From NCBI GenBank assembly GCA_035079385.1, contig JAVHKY010000034.1, positions 868,001 through 932,000 of the forward strand: a stretch of 64,000 bases of DNA, given 5' to 3'. The stretch is from Aspidiotus rigidus. Lineage: Eukaryota; Arthropoda; Insecta; Hemiptera; Diaspididae. Of this stretch, positions 31,802 through 43,200 are shown piece by piece (position 1 is the first letter of the stretch; every line of letters begins with the position of its first letter). Under the pieces are notes generated by a model. It was not told where the DNA came from. It made no database searches and saw nothing but the letters and a program-made list of their open reading frames with translations. A program made the position numbers and the translations under genes.

Positions 31802-32080
31802 TTAGAATCCTATTTTCCTAAAATTCCCACATATTGTGCACTGATAATGCCATTTTTCTATAAAATGCCAGGTCTTCTCTTCACATTTATAGCAGATAAG
31901 TGTGATCTTATCTTTGGTGCTTATTACCCTAGAGAGAGTGATTTTACATTGAGTGCATGTCCTAATTTCTTTTTTTAGAGTGGATTTAATGTCTTCCTCT
32001 GTAATTGAATGCTTAGTTTTTTTACCACAAGGCATACAATGCATCATAGAAGTCTTCATTGCATTGGTTAGGTAATCCAT
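31802..32080 (-). CDS. Small zinc-ribbon protein of the virus-like block, 92 aa
   Basis: Four C-x2-C pairs: HCMPCGKKT (about residues 14-22), CTQC, CYKC and CTIC, with Lys-rich spacing; two zinc ribbons are likely. It ends EKWHYQCTICGNFRKIGF. Small Cys-rich proteins of this kind are common accessory genes in large DNA viruses and Polintons; a role in transcription or DNA binding is inference. It lies 51 bp downstream of the 136-aa gene on the same strand, so the two may be co-transcribed. Confidence 0.6.
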   Translation of the reverse strand: MDYLTNAMKTSMMHCMPCGKKTKHSITEEDIKSTLKKEIRTCTQCKITLSRVISTKDKITLICYKCEEKTWHFIEKWHYQCTICGNFRKIGF

Positions 32081-32131
32081 ATCTAATAATTTATACTATT
32101 TTTTCAATTTCTTATAATTTTATGCAGCATT

Positions 32132-32542
32132 TCAATCAGTTTCATCTTCACAGGATTGTTCTATTTGGTTCATCATCCTATTACTCATAATATACTCTTT
32201 TTGTGTCTCGCTCTCATGCTTTTCATATCTTCTTTCTTTTTTATTTGTAGATACAGATTTATGAGAATTTTCGATAAATTTATGAATTATTTTTTTAATA
32301 TCAATATATCCTATATCTAATTCACCCCTAAAAACAATATCCCATTTATTACCTAATAGATGTTTATATTGAGAATTTGGATCAAATCTATAATTTGAAT
32401 TTTTAATTTCTCTCAAACTGATCATTCTATAAGATGCCCAACTTTTTAACTTACAAATTTTAAAATCATTTTCTGTATTTATATTTTTTAAAAGATACAT
32501 CCTGTCTTTTATTTCAATTGTTCTTTTTTTTGACATAATCAC
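32132..32542 (-). CDS. Hypothetical protein of the virus-like block, 136 aa
   Basis: Open frame, intact, Lys/Ile/Asn-rich. First part (KRTIEIKDRMYLL..) looks like beta strands; the second half is charged and probably helical, with KKERRYEKHESETQKEY. No motif recognised. Its start faces that of the 142-codon plus-strand frame across a short spacer, suggesting a shared divergent promoter. Confidence 0.55.
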   Translation of the reverse strand: MIMSKKRTIEIKDRMYLLKNINTENDFKICKLKSWASYRMISLREIKNSNYRFDPNSQYKHLLGNKWDIVFRGELDIGYIDIKKIIHKFIENSHKSVSTNKKERRYEKHESETQKEYIMSNRMMNQIEQSCEDETD

Positions 32543-32615
32543 TAGATGTTAGTGAAGGATAATGAGGGTTAGTGAAGGTTAGTGAGGGCTGGTAGAAGTT
32601 AGTGAAGGATAATTT
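32543..32615. promoter_or_regulatory. Divergent intergenic spacer made of gttagtgaagg repeats
   Basis: Five or six imperfect copies of gttagtgaagg/ggataat in 73 bp between head-to-head genes. Placement suggests a bidirectional control region or origin; that is inference, since no TATA box stands out. Confidence 0.45.
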
Positions 32616-33185
32616 ATGATGAAAATTTTTCTATTAAAAATGGATCTTATAAAAACTTATACACGTGGTCATATACCAAATCTAAATGAATTAGATGATA
32701 TTATTGAAGATTATACAGAGATAAAAAAAATATCTAAAGAATTCAACAGTGACTTTGCAAAAATTTCATCAGAACTTGATAAATGCTCAAATTATTCATC
32801 TGAAGAGAAGAAACTTATAAAAACTGTCTTTTTAATGATTACAAACATACTTATTGAGTTGAATGGATATAAATATATTAATAATGATTTATTTGAAGAA
32901 CTTCAAAAATCAATTGAAATGGGGCTTCATAAAGATAAAATAATTGAAAAACTTGAAAATCATGCTAGTAAAACTGAAGAGGGTAAGAGACTTGTTTCAG
33001 AAAGTCAAAAGGAATTGAAGAAGAAAATAGATATGATACGGTAATTAGAACAAGGAATGATAGAAAACTATCTACTTATAGAGAAAATACTTTAAAAACA
33101 TCATTAACAAAAGTAAGAGATTTAAAAAAGAAAATTTATTCTCATGATGAGCTTAAGAAAATGAATGAATTGAAAAACAAATGAC
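32616..33185 (+). pseudogene. Coiled-coil protein of the virus-like block, frameshifted near 33040
   Basis: The first frame (32616-33044, 142 codons) is predicted mostly helical with heptads (IIEDYTEIKKISKEF, ELQKSIEMGLHKDKIIEKLE). It meets a stop after KKIDMIR, while the next frame continues with YDTVIRTRNDRKLSTYREN and KKIYSHDELKKMNELKNK to a stop at about 33184. A one-base shift near 33035 probably split a protein of about 190 aa. Function unknown. The ATG could also be the second one (residue 9). Confidence 0.55.
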
Positions 33186-33309
33186 TGAAAGATGTTGAAG
33201 CCATTGCTGTCACAGAAATTCCCAAAAAATGAAAAATGTACAATATATCTAATACATATTTTTGAAAAGGGTTGCCAATTTTAACATAGCTGACAAGATG
33301 ACTTTACCA

Positions 33310-33590
33310 TCATTTTGAACAGACAACTAGCTGTTGAATTTGAACAGGCCGTTGAATTTTAACAGGTGTCGGTCGAGTTTGAACATGCGTTTGTTGAGTT
33401 TGAACAGGTGAACTGTTGTCTGTCTGTTGAATTTGAACAGGTGTACCATCTAACTGTTGAATTTGTACAGGTCATTTTAGGAAGGTTTTTTGAAGGTTTA
33501 TTGATTGAACATATTTTTAGAAGGATTTGGACAGGATTTGAGAAGGTATTGAGAAGGATTTGGACAGGATTTGGGAAGTTTTTCTGACGG
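33310..33590 (+). repeat. Tandem repeat of gttgaatttgaacaggtg
   Basis: About six loose copies of a 16-22 bp unit, followed by gaaggatttggacaggattt repeats. It lies between the coiled-coil gene and the zinc-finger gene. An open frame through it merely translates the repeat and is not called a gene. Confidence 0.75.
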
Positions 33591-33707
33591 TTTTTATGTC
33601 ACTACCTATGTGTTAATTGGTTGTCTATTTTAGAAACATTCTTACATCATTAAGTGAATAAATTTCTTCTTAAAAAATTTCTTCCATATAAATAATCAGA
33701 AAAAAAG

Positions 33708-34160
33708 ATGGCACCCAAATCTCTGACTATCAAGTTATCACAAAATGAAAGATATTGCTCTAAATGTAAAAAGGTAAAGAATGAGAAAGAATTTAATCAA
33801 CCTCTTAAATCAATTGAAAATATCTCTCCAATAATGTGTAAGGAATGTGCTGATGTTAAAAATAAAATAACAATTGAATTGTCTGAAAATGAAAGATATT
33901 GTACAAGATGTAAGTCTGTAAAGGATCAAAAGAACTTTGGACCGGATTGGTGTGAAGAGTGTAAAAGTGAATCAATGAAAGAATATTATGAGAAGAATAA
34001 AGATAACCATAAATTAGTAACTAAAGAAAATTATAAACGTAAGCAAGTGAAAACTGTTTGTGAATGTGGAAGAACTATTTCTTTAGTTTCTCTCAGAGAT
34101 CATCTAAAATCTAAAATACATAAGGATATGTTAGAATTAACACAACAGATTAAAAAATAA
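33708..34160 (+). CDS. Triple zinc-binding protein of the virus-like block, 150 aa
   Basis: Intact frame. Two related modules, ERYCSKCKKVKNEKEF..MCKEC (about 17-49) and ERYCTRCKSVKDQKNF..WCEEC (about 61-90), each with two C-x2-C pairs, then a Lys-rich helix and a C-terminal C-x1-C..H..H finger (VCECGRTISLVSLRDHLKSK, H near residues 131-138). The internal duplication is obvious. Probably binds nucleic acid. It precedes the polymerase gene by 56 bp in the same orientation. Confidence 0.65.
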   Translation: MAPKSLTIKLSQNERYCSKCKKVKNEKEFNQPLKSIENISPIMCKECADVKNKITIELSENERYCTRCKSVKDQKNFGPDWCEECKSESMKEYYEKNKDNHKLVTKENYKRKQVKTVCECGRTISLVSLRDHLKSKIHKDMLELTQQIKK

Positions 34161-34216
34161 TTTCCTTTAAAAATTTTTCTCTAATAAATAGAAAGGAAAA
34201 ATCTCATTAAGGAAAA

Positions 34217-37200
34217 ATGAATACAAGAAATCAGATCACAATAAGTGTCATAAGAAATGAAACTAGAAGACGAGACCCAAATATTGCTCAATGGTTTCAG
34301 TTTTTCAAAGTCCATAACTTCTATTCAAATAAAACAACAAGACAAATAGAACATTATTTAAGAAAGTATAAAATTTATATAGGTTTTAGAGGACAGGAAG
34401 TGACTTCAAAATTGAGTGATTTATATTTTATATTATTGCAAAAAATAACTCAATCTAGATTGCCCCAACCAAATATACGACAGATTACTTTTACATTTAA
34501 CAAAGGAGGAAATAAATACATGGCTTACTGGAGCTCCATTCCAATTTCATGATCATATATTTAGATCAAATAATAGGAGTAATATAAAAATTAGACCTCA
34601 ATTTGTAGATGAAAATTTTGCAAGTAGACACGCACAATTTGAAATTGAAAATGAATGGGGGATACAAGATTTAAATGAATTTTTACTTATTATGAAAAAT
34701 GCTACTTTTGGTCTTCTCAAAAAATGGTTGAGATTGCATGAAGGAATTCGAGCTAATTTCTGTGTCACAGCAACTTATGGAAGAAGAGGTCATACAGAAA
34801 CTATTCAGATTGAGCCAATGTATTTACAAACAGAAAATTATGTATTTCTTGGTAACTCCAACTTAAATGATATATATAATAATATTACTAGGTATATAAT
34901 AGGAAGACATGAAAATATATCTGATAATTTAGAGGGTACTCAGTGGGTTTTAGAATCAATTGATAGTTTCAGAATTAATATAAATAGATATGATCCACTC
35001 AGAGCTAATTCATTTATTGAACTTCCAAAGATTCTAGCGAGTAAGAAAGCAATCATAAATGTTAGAAATGAGAATGATAATAAATGCTTTTTATGGTCTA
35101 TTTTAGCTGGTTTATATCCAGTAGAGAAAGATCCTCAAAGAGTAACTAAATATAAAGAATATGAACATATGTTTGACAAACCTTTAGAAGGTATTGAATT
35201 TCCATTTAAAATTGAAAATAATGAAAAATTTCTAAATAGAGTGAATAAACTTAATTTAGTAAAAGGTGGTTTATCAATTAATATATATCATCATAATAAT
35301 AGTTGTAAAATCTATCCATTATCAATAACAAAAGATGAAGAGGAAAATCATATTGATTTACTACTTTTAAAAAATAATAAAGGAAATTCCCATTATTGTT
35401 TAATTAAAGATTTATGGAAATTAGTTGGAAAACAAATCACAATACGGATCATAAGAGGAGACATCTTTGTAAAATGTGCTTGCATAGTTTTCCTAATGAA
35501 AAAGTATTATCTGATTATAAGAATTATTGTGGTTTGAATAAACTTGCTAAAGTAGTTTTACCTGATGAAAGCGATACTTAATATTGTTGAATTTAAAAAT
35601 TATAAACATTCTATGAATGTTCCATTTGCTATATATGGTGATTTTGAAAGTCTTATACAGAAGCTCAAAAAAATAGAAGAAATGAATAGGAAAATAGAAA
35701 AACTTGCAAAAAAATTGAATAAAACAAAGGAAGATGTTGAAAAATATGAATCTTATACAATTAAAATTCAGAAACATCTTCCAATCAGTTTTGTTTATTG
35801 TATTAAATATGCTAATGGGGAAGTTGGGCAAAATCTATTTGAATATTTTGGCTTAGATGCACCAAGGAAATTGTATAAGAAATTAAGAGAAAATGCTTTA
35901 TATATTGCACAAGAATATTTTGATAAAAAAACAAAAATGAAAGAGCTATCTGAAACACAAAAAATGGAATATAAGAATGCTAAGAAGTGTCATATTTGTG
36001 AAAGGAATCTCAAAGATACTCCACCAGCTATTGAAAAAGACCTAAGAATTTTAAATAAGAAAATTGATATTGCTTGTAAAACATTACTGTGGATAAAAGA
36101 TCAGGAAGATGAGTTTAAAGAAATTGTAGATAAAGCAAAAATTTAATAGCCTATGAAGGAGAGGGAGGAGATAAGAATACATTTTATGAAAACTATATAC
36201 TTAAATTAAAAAATATAAAATTAGAAGATGAAAAGAAAGAAAAATTACTCAATGAACTTATTGAATTTGTAAAGAATAGCTAGGAAATATAATCTTAAGA
36301 AGAAAGAAGAACTAAATACAAACCTTTCAAACTGGGTAAAAGAAATAAAATTTGTGTACAGTAATGAATTTGTGAATAAAATGAAAGTTCGAGATCATGA
36401 TCATCTAACTGGAGAATTTAGAGGAGCAGCACATGGTGTTTGTAATCTTAATTATAATTATTCCTATTTATTTTCATAATTTCTCTGGATATGATGCTCA
36501 TTTAATTGTTAAAGAATTTGGAGATGATTAGGATGATATCACCCTCATTCCAAATAATGAAGAAAAATATATATCATTTTCTAAAGTTGTAAAATATGAT
36601 GGAGGGTTTAGGAATCTCAAAAATGAAGTTATATAGTAAAATTGAGCTTAGATTCTTAGATTCATATAAATTCTTGTCAAGTTCACTACGTGAATTAGCT
36701 AGAAATTTAAAAAGATGTCACTTCAAAAATCTAAAGAAATGGTTTGATCAAACTGTACCAAAAAACTTATCTGAGAATAAGAGAAAGGATTTATTTAAAT
36801 TATTGAGTAGGAAATTAGCGTACCTATCCTTATGATTATATGAATTCATTAGAAAAGTATAATGAAAAAGAATTACCTTCAAAAGGAAACTTTTATAATC
36901 TATTGAATGATGAGTACGTTAATGAAAAAGAATATCATTATGCTCAACAAATTTGGAAGTATTTCAATATTAAAAATATGAAAGAATTTACATACAATAC
37001 AATAGATGTACTCTTATTAACTGATATTATGGAAAACTTAAGAGAAACCTCTCTTAGAATACATAAATTAGATCCAGTTTGGTATTACACTACTCCCGGA
37101 TTTGCTTGGGATTGTATGCTTAAAACTACCAAACAAAAGTTAGAGTTATTGACCAATGTGGATAGGCTATTAATGTTTGAAAGAGGTAAAAGAGGAGGAA

Positions 37201-38573
37201 TTTCTCAATGTTCAAACAGATATGCAAAAGCTAATAATAAGTACATGGGAAAGAAATTTGATAAAAATAAGGATTCAGTATTCATTCAATATTTAGATGC
37301 AAATAATTTATATGGATGGGCTGTGAGTAAATACTTACCTTATGGAGGATTTGAATGGAGAAAACCAGAATATTTTAATAAAGAAAGAATTCTAAAAATA
37401 AAAGATGATCAGAAAATTGGATATCTTTTTGAAGTGGATTTAAAATACCCTGAAGAATTACATGATAAACATTCTGATTTACCCTATTGTCCTGAAAATG
37501 TAATCAACGATAGTCAACTTCCAAAATTATTTACAACATTATATGATAAGAAAAATTACGTCTGTCATTATTTAAATCTAAAACAAGCTCTTAAAGCAGG
37601 ATTAAAATTAGAGAAGATTCATAGAGTTATAAAATTTGATCAATCAGATTGGATGAAGGTATATATTGAAAAAAATACAAAATTAAGACAAGAAGCTAAG
37701 AATGACTTTGAAAAAGATTTCTTTAAATTAATGAATAATTCTGTTTTTGGAAGAACAATGATGAATGTTAGGAAGCATGTAGATATAAAATTGATTTCTA
37801 AAGGTAATAAATATACTAAGTATGTTTCAAAACCAAATTTTGAAAAATCAACATTCTTTGGTAAAAACCTTGCTGCTGTACAGATGAGAAGGACTGTAAT
37901 AAGATTCAATCAACCAATTTATGTGGGAGTAGCAATTTTAGATATTTCAAAAACGTTAATGTATGATTTCTACTATAGATTGAAGGAAAGATATGGAGAT
38001 AGAATACAATTATTATACACCGATACTGATTCATTAATTATATCTATACAAACCAGAGATTTCTATGAAGATATGAAAGGCGAATGATTGATGAATTTGA
38101 TAAGTACATCAGATTATAAGGAAAATAATGTTTATGAGGTACTACAAATTAATAAAAAGGTACTGGGTAAATTCAAAGATGAAATGAATGGTGAAATCTT
38201 GGAAGAATTTATTGGACTAGCTTCAAAGTTATACTCTAATAAAGTTTTTGAATCAAATGATGATGAAATGAAGAAAGCTAAGGGAGTGAAGAAAAATATT
38301 ATTAAAAATCAGATAACTCATAATGATTATAAGATATGCTTAGAAAATAAAATAACTAAGACTATTAAACAGAAGATGATAAGGAGTACAAAACATGAAA
38401 TTTATACCATTGAACAGAATAAAAGAGGATTAAATTCATTTGATAATAAAAGATGTTTAGTTAATGGACCAACTGATACATTACCTTGGGGTCATTATAA
38501 TGTTAATGTAGAAAGAAATAATTTTATTCAACATTTAAAAAATCTTAATAAAAAGGGAGTTATTGAAAAATAA
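34217..38573 (+). pseudogene. Family B DNA polymerase, protein-primed viral type, broken
   Basis: Would replicate the element's linear DNA. In order: N-terminal region (34217-34552, then 34528-35450 in other frames) with a Cys motif CFLWSILAGLYPV and NSHYCLIKDL; a zinc finger CKMCLHSFPNEK near 35460-35530; Exo I YGDFESL (about 35637); CHICERN (about 35992); HDHLTGEFRGAAHG (about 36395); Exo II region FHNFSGYDAHL (about 36475); Exo III YNTIDVLLLTD (about 36987); polymerase motif A DANNLYGWAV (about 37296); motif B KLMNNSVFGRTMMN (about 37726); motif C YTDTDSLI (about 38016), with the catalytic aspartates; GKFKDE downstream (about 38167). At least five frameshifts or stops (near 34520, 35450, 36140-36280, 36530, 36836, 38085) disable this copy, though every catalytic motif survives. 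Full length would be about 1,400 residues, near that of Polinton-type enzymes. Confidence 0.85.
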
Positions 38574-38589
38574 ATATAATTGTGCTAGA

Positions 38590-39335
38590 CCCTTTCATCA
38601 AATGTGTTGAAAAGTTTATAAAATCAGTTAAAAATGAAGTAATATAACAAGAATAAGATAGTACCTCTTAGAAGATGGTGAAAAATTGAAACTGTTCAAT
38701 TCTCTCAAATATAAGCTTAAAAATGGAGAAAGCAGTGACTGTGCTAGACTGCGTTGGGATGAATATAATATACAGTTGAAAATCTTACAGAAAGCGAGAA
38801 AATCTCACCTGAATTTTTTATAGAATTGAAAGTATTAAATTCTCTCAAAAATGAAGAAAATGGTGGTTTTTTGAACGTATCAAATTTCCTCAAATATTAG
38901 GTCAAAAATGATGAAATTGGTGACTTTTTTATACATTGGAAATATTGGTTTGGAAAATGATGGATTTTTGAATGTGTTAAATTTCCTCAAATATTGGGTT
39001 AAAAATGGAGAAATCCATGATTGTGCCAGACTGCGCCAGGATGAATATGATATACAGTTAAAAATCACACAGAAAACGTGAAAATCTCACGTAAATTTTT
39101 TATAGAATTTAAAGTATTAAATTCTCTCAAAAATGAAGAAAATGGTGGTTTTTTGAACGTATCAAATTTCCTCAAATATTAGGTCAAAAATAATGAAATT
39201 GACAATTTTTTATACATTGAAAATATTGGTTTGGAAGATGATATATTTTTAAATGTGTTAAATTTCCTAAAATATTGGGTCAAAAATAAAGAAATCCATG
39301 ATTGTGCCAGACTGCGCCAGGATGAATATGATATA
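38590..39335. repeat. 282-bp tandem repeat, about 2.5 copies
   Basis: Landmarks recur at a constant offset of 281-282 bp: ctgcgccaggatgaatatga at 39031 and 39312 (variant at 38749), and atgaagaaaatggtggtttt at 38851 and 39133. Each unit itself has two related halves around caaatttcctcaaatattggg. It starts right after the polymerase stop and ends at the PLE scrap, so it may be the end of the virus-like block. Confidence 0.85.
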
Positions 39336-39336
39336 T

Positions 39337-39490
39337 CTATACTTGTATTGTAGGAAAGACCAGTCGTCAACTTAAGATTAAAGTAGCTGGGTATAGAAAA
39401 GCTCGGAAAAGAGGAAATATAGGAGATTTGGCTCTTGCAACCATTGAATCAGCAGAGGTCACAATTTCAGGGAGGACCTAGAAATCCTCC
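39337..39490 (+). mobile_element. PLE fragment (GIY-YIG region)
   Basis: Frame reads CIVGKTSRQLKIKVAGY, KRGNIGDLALA, parallel to YIGETSRQMKVRVAEHL of the intact PLE at 11840-14011; a later frame has LLHPQEKF, like LLHKENSY. Short and frameshifted. Confidence 0.65.
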
Positions 39491-39589
39491 TCCATCCACA
39501 GGAAAAATTCGTACTCGCACCCGAGCAAATCGACATAATTTGCTCTATCAAGTCGTGCACCTAAAATGATATGCAAAATTTCAACGTCC

Positions 39590-39800
39590 ATTTCAGTGGA
39601 TATCAATCTATAATAGCGGGAGTCGATTCAATATTGATATCGAGAATGAATCGACGGTAGAAAGAAGCGTCGATTTTGAGTCGATTTCTCTTATACGAAA
39701 CTATATCGGTTAAGAATCGAAATCGAAGTAGATTCTGAGTCGACTTTCAGTCGATATAACGAGTTGATTTGGACTCGATATGGTTTATTGGAGGCGATGA
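39590..39800. repeat. TCGA-rich degenerate repeat, cluster 2
   Basis: Repeated gagtcgatt, tcgattttgagtcga and agtcgattctgagtcga words in 200 bp; same family as 27704-28130. Confidence 0.6.
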
Positions 39801-40232
39801 ATTCGGGCTATAGTCCTCAAATATAGAGTGGGTCTCCTATCCGGCGATGGTGATGACGAGAAGTTTGTGTCAAATTAACGGCCTTTTCTTATTACTTTGC
39901 TTAGTCCATTATACACGATTGTTCATCTTAATCGTAAATGCCAATATATCTGCAAAACGATTTTCCTTGTGGAAGGTCTTGCATGTACACGACAGCGAAC
40001 GATAATAAATCATTATCTTCTTCATTCTATTCATGAACGACGTCTATTTCATAAACTTATGTAATATATTTCATTGTACAAATAAGGTACCGCATGCTTG
40101 ACAAGTTGGTAAAAAAATTCTTATGAATATACATCGTAAAAATTATAGTATAACGAAATACGAGGACGTTGACGACGAAGAATGGAGAAAATGAGGTGAT
40201 CTGAATAACACGCGTGTATAGGCTATACTCTC
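39801..40232. other. 3' flank of the clarin gene
   Basis: No gene seen. Contains the 3' UTR and polyadenylation region of the minus-strand clarin gene; minus-strand aataaa-like signals exist (for example tttatt words near 40001-40070), but none can be chosen. Confidence 0.4.
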
Positions 40233-43200
40233 TCAGTACAGCATGATCGCACCATTTCCTTTTTCTTCGATTATCGAAGACGCATTCGTTCGGTTACCCG
40301 TTGCGTAACAAATGATTATGACGTTCAAAATTTGCAAAGCGGCGCTGATTATGACGAACCTGTTGCGAAAACAAAAATTATTTCGTTTCCATTATATTTA
40401 CATCATCGAAATGCAAGCAGTCCACTTACCAAAACGAGTAGGACAGGTGAGCCATTCCTTCCGACGTCCACGCTAGTTTACGATCGCCAGAGGTCAGCAT
40501 GTTTTTTTGCAATTTGATGTAGAATTGGTAAGTCCATACGCCGATTGATAGGAGCTCGCACAATACTGTAAAAAATAAATTATATTAAAGTAAGACATTT
40601 CTTTTTTTCATATCCCCAAAGTTGATCTTATTGACAACGTTCTTTAAAAGCCCATATCTGTGACTTGAGTGGCAGTCGAAGAGGGACCTGTGACCTAATC
40701 TTGGAGTCAGGAGACTACATGGGTGTCCGAGGGAGATAAGAGGTCTAGGAATAGTAGCCGGGGTCCTGACCAGGAAAAATTTTTATTCGAGCAACTGATT
40801 GGACGTCGTGGGCACAAATATTCTTCGACCAGTAGCAGAATCGAACCATTTTCCGACTAGTGCTAGTGGCTTCATAGGTTGGAATAAGGGAGGAAGCTGT
40901 AATCAAATTTAGGGACTGAAGAAATTTCGAATTCCGGGCTATATATACATAGAAAATAAATTGGAGTTTGGGAAAATAGGAGAGGTAAGCTAACTTCAGA
41001 GACCTAGTTAGCAGGTGTCCATGGGTATGCAACGAGGAAGGGTCTCTGATGTAGATTTTGGTTACCACAAACCCCGAAGCCAGGATAAAACAATTCTAAT
41101 CTTCAGTTTCATCACGCCATTTTTCGGCCCTCTACAAAAAGCCAGCAAAAGTAATCCCGCCTACACTGAATATTCATCCGACAGTATTTACTTCAGGGTT
41201 CGATAGACATAGGATTTATGACGTAACATTCATTGAAATTTGCGCCAGACTAAGGGACACTAGTACCAAATTTCAATGCTCGATTACGCAAATTTGTACT
41301 GGGAAATTGTAATTCGATATCGACAGGCCGCGCGTACCTACAAAAAAGGATCGCTTTCTAAGCGACGCGATTATTACACACGACCAGCTGCCTCCCCCCT
41401 ACCCCCCGAGTAAATAATAAGGAAAACATCTCGCGTACAAGAAGTTTTCTTACACGAGTAATAAATTATAACCACGATCCGCGTGTTTCAGAGACTGTGT
41501 ACAGTATAGAGAAGTCAACCCCTTTTGTATACTTACCGGCTAATGTATTCCATAGGTATAATCCGGGTATTCCGGTCAACGCGGAAATCGGCGTCGTTGC
41601 CGTATTTATAACCGAAAATATAGCCGAAATTACGGTGAATAGTAGACTTAACGATAAGCCCACCACCGTCGATAGCCATAGGTTGTAGACGAGGATACTC
41701 GGCTCGTTTTGCGCCACATCGATTACTGCAATCATACGGAAAGTTCGAACGACGTTAGAAAATCTCATCCGGCAACAAAGATACGATTCGTTTTCGCGAG
41801 ATATTTGTACAGATGCGTATCTAGGTGGTAGATCGACGACGATTTGAGGAAGGGAATTCTTTAAGGAAATCTTATTTATATATACTGACAGGGATTTGAT
41901 TCGAAAGTAAAAAAAAGAAAAACTTTTTTTTGATAGTGAGGGCATTTTATGCCACCATCTTTGTCTGATACAGAGAATAAGCGATTTTTCAATAAAAAGA
42001 ATTTGAATAGCCGATGCAAATCATTCATGAACAAAAAATAAAACTATCACGGCTACACTTCAATACATGAAATATATATGTTTTTGCGACTAAAAAATCA
42101 CTCAGTACCAACCACGAATAAATTAAAGTTAGCAAACAGAAAGAATGTCACAAGTTTATCAATTGAAGTGAAAAAGGGCACGGGCACATCGACTAAGACA
42201 GACCTGACAAGCGAGTCAGAATGGAGACAACACTTCAACATCGACGCATGCTGTATCCAAAGTTTGAATTGAGGATTCCCACATCAATTTTAGATCGATT
42301 CAAAGTTAACCAACTTCAATTTTTACAGGCCCAGATATCTACGTCAATTCGACGTTGATCGGCAATAGGATTGAAGTCCATCAAGCATTTGTAGTGCTTA
42401 CCTCAAGATCGGTTACAGATTGACACGAGTAATAAGTCAAAATCAAGTCAATCCTTATTAAACACATCATTTTCAAATTCTTGGTCAAAATTGTGTCGAC
42501 ATATTGTTGAAATCAAACTAACTCACATCGACGTCGGAGTCTACCGTATATCGACTCCAGTTTGACTTAATTACCAAGTCGATTTCAGGTCGATTATGAA
42601 TCACTGCTCCTAATTTTTTATCTACCTACAACCGACTACTAGATTGCGGTGATTTCAAGTCGTTTAAGTAATATACCATCGTTGGATCGGAAAAAACCTC
42701 CTATGTGTCATTTTTTGAGAAATGCACTTTTTTATATGGTTGGACGCGGAATTTCAAGGCGCGTCGACTGGAAAAATCCCCTATGTGCTAAGTTCAAAAT
42801 TACGCCGGTAGGAGCGGTTTTGAATACCTCCTATGTGCACCATCCAGAAAATGTGGTCTCGAATACCTCCTATGTGCAGAGCAAACCTCTTCAATATTTA
42901 GGGCCAGGAATTCCTCCTATGTGCATTTATCGCCCAATACCGCCGTATTTTAGAGAATTTTGAAAATTTTTTGTTACTACTGTATCAAAGAAGCTTCTCC
43001 ACATTTAATGAGACGTTTCCAGAGTATTTTGGCCTTCTTTTCACAAAATAATCAGTTTTTTGCTTCTCCTGTAAAATTTTATTTTTGCCACATAGGAGGT
43101 TTTTTCCGATCCAACGACGATACCACAGACTTCAACTCGACCTATCGACATCGATCTGGAATCGACTTCGAGTCGTCTTCTAAATTTTTTATCGACCTGC

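Larger units (their letters stand above)
31802..39335. mobile_element. Virus-like (Polinton/Maverick-related?) element with protein-primed-type DNA polymerase
   Basis: One AT-rich block with two minus-strand genes (31802-32080, 32132-32542) and three plus-strand genes (32616-33185, 33708-34160, 34217-38573) diverging from a 73-bp spacer of gttagtgaagg repeats. The polymerase belongs to the family B type used by Polintons, adintoviruses and related protein-primed DNA viruses. I found no double-jelly-roll capsid, packaging ATPase, retroviral-type integrase or maturation protease, and no terminal inverted repeats. It is therefore either a truncated Polinton relative or a smaller replicon of its own. 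Borders are estimated from composition and the 3' tandem repeat. Confidence 0.7.

Noticed and set aside
33366..33587. 73-aa frame made of SVEFEQV repeats
   Set aside because: Simple translation of a degenerate 16-22 bp tandem repeat.
35547..35831. Minus-strand Phe-rich frame
   Set aside because: Antisense shadow of the polymerase exonuclease region, caused by AT-rich composition.
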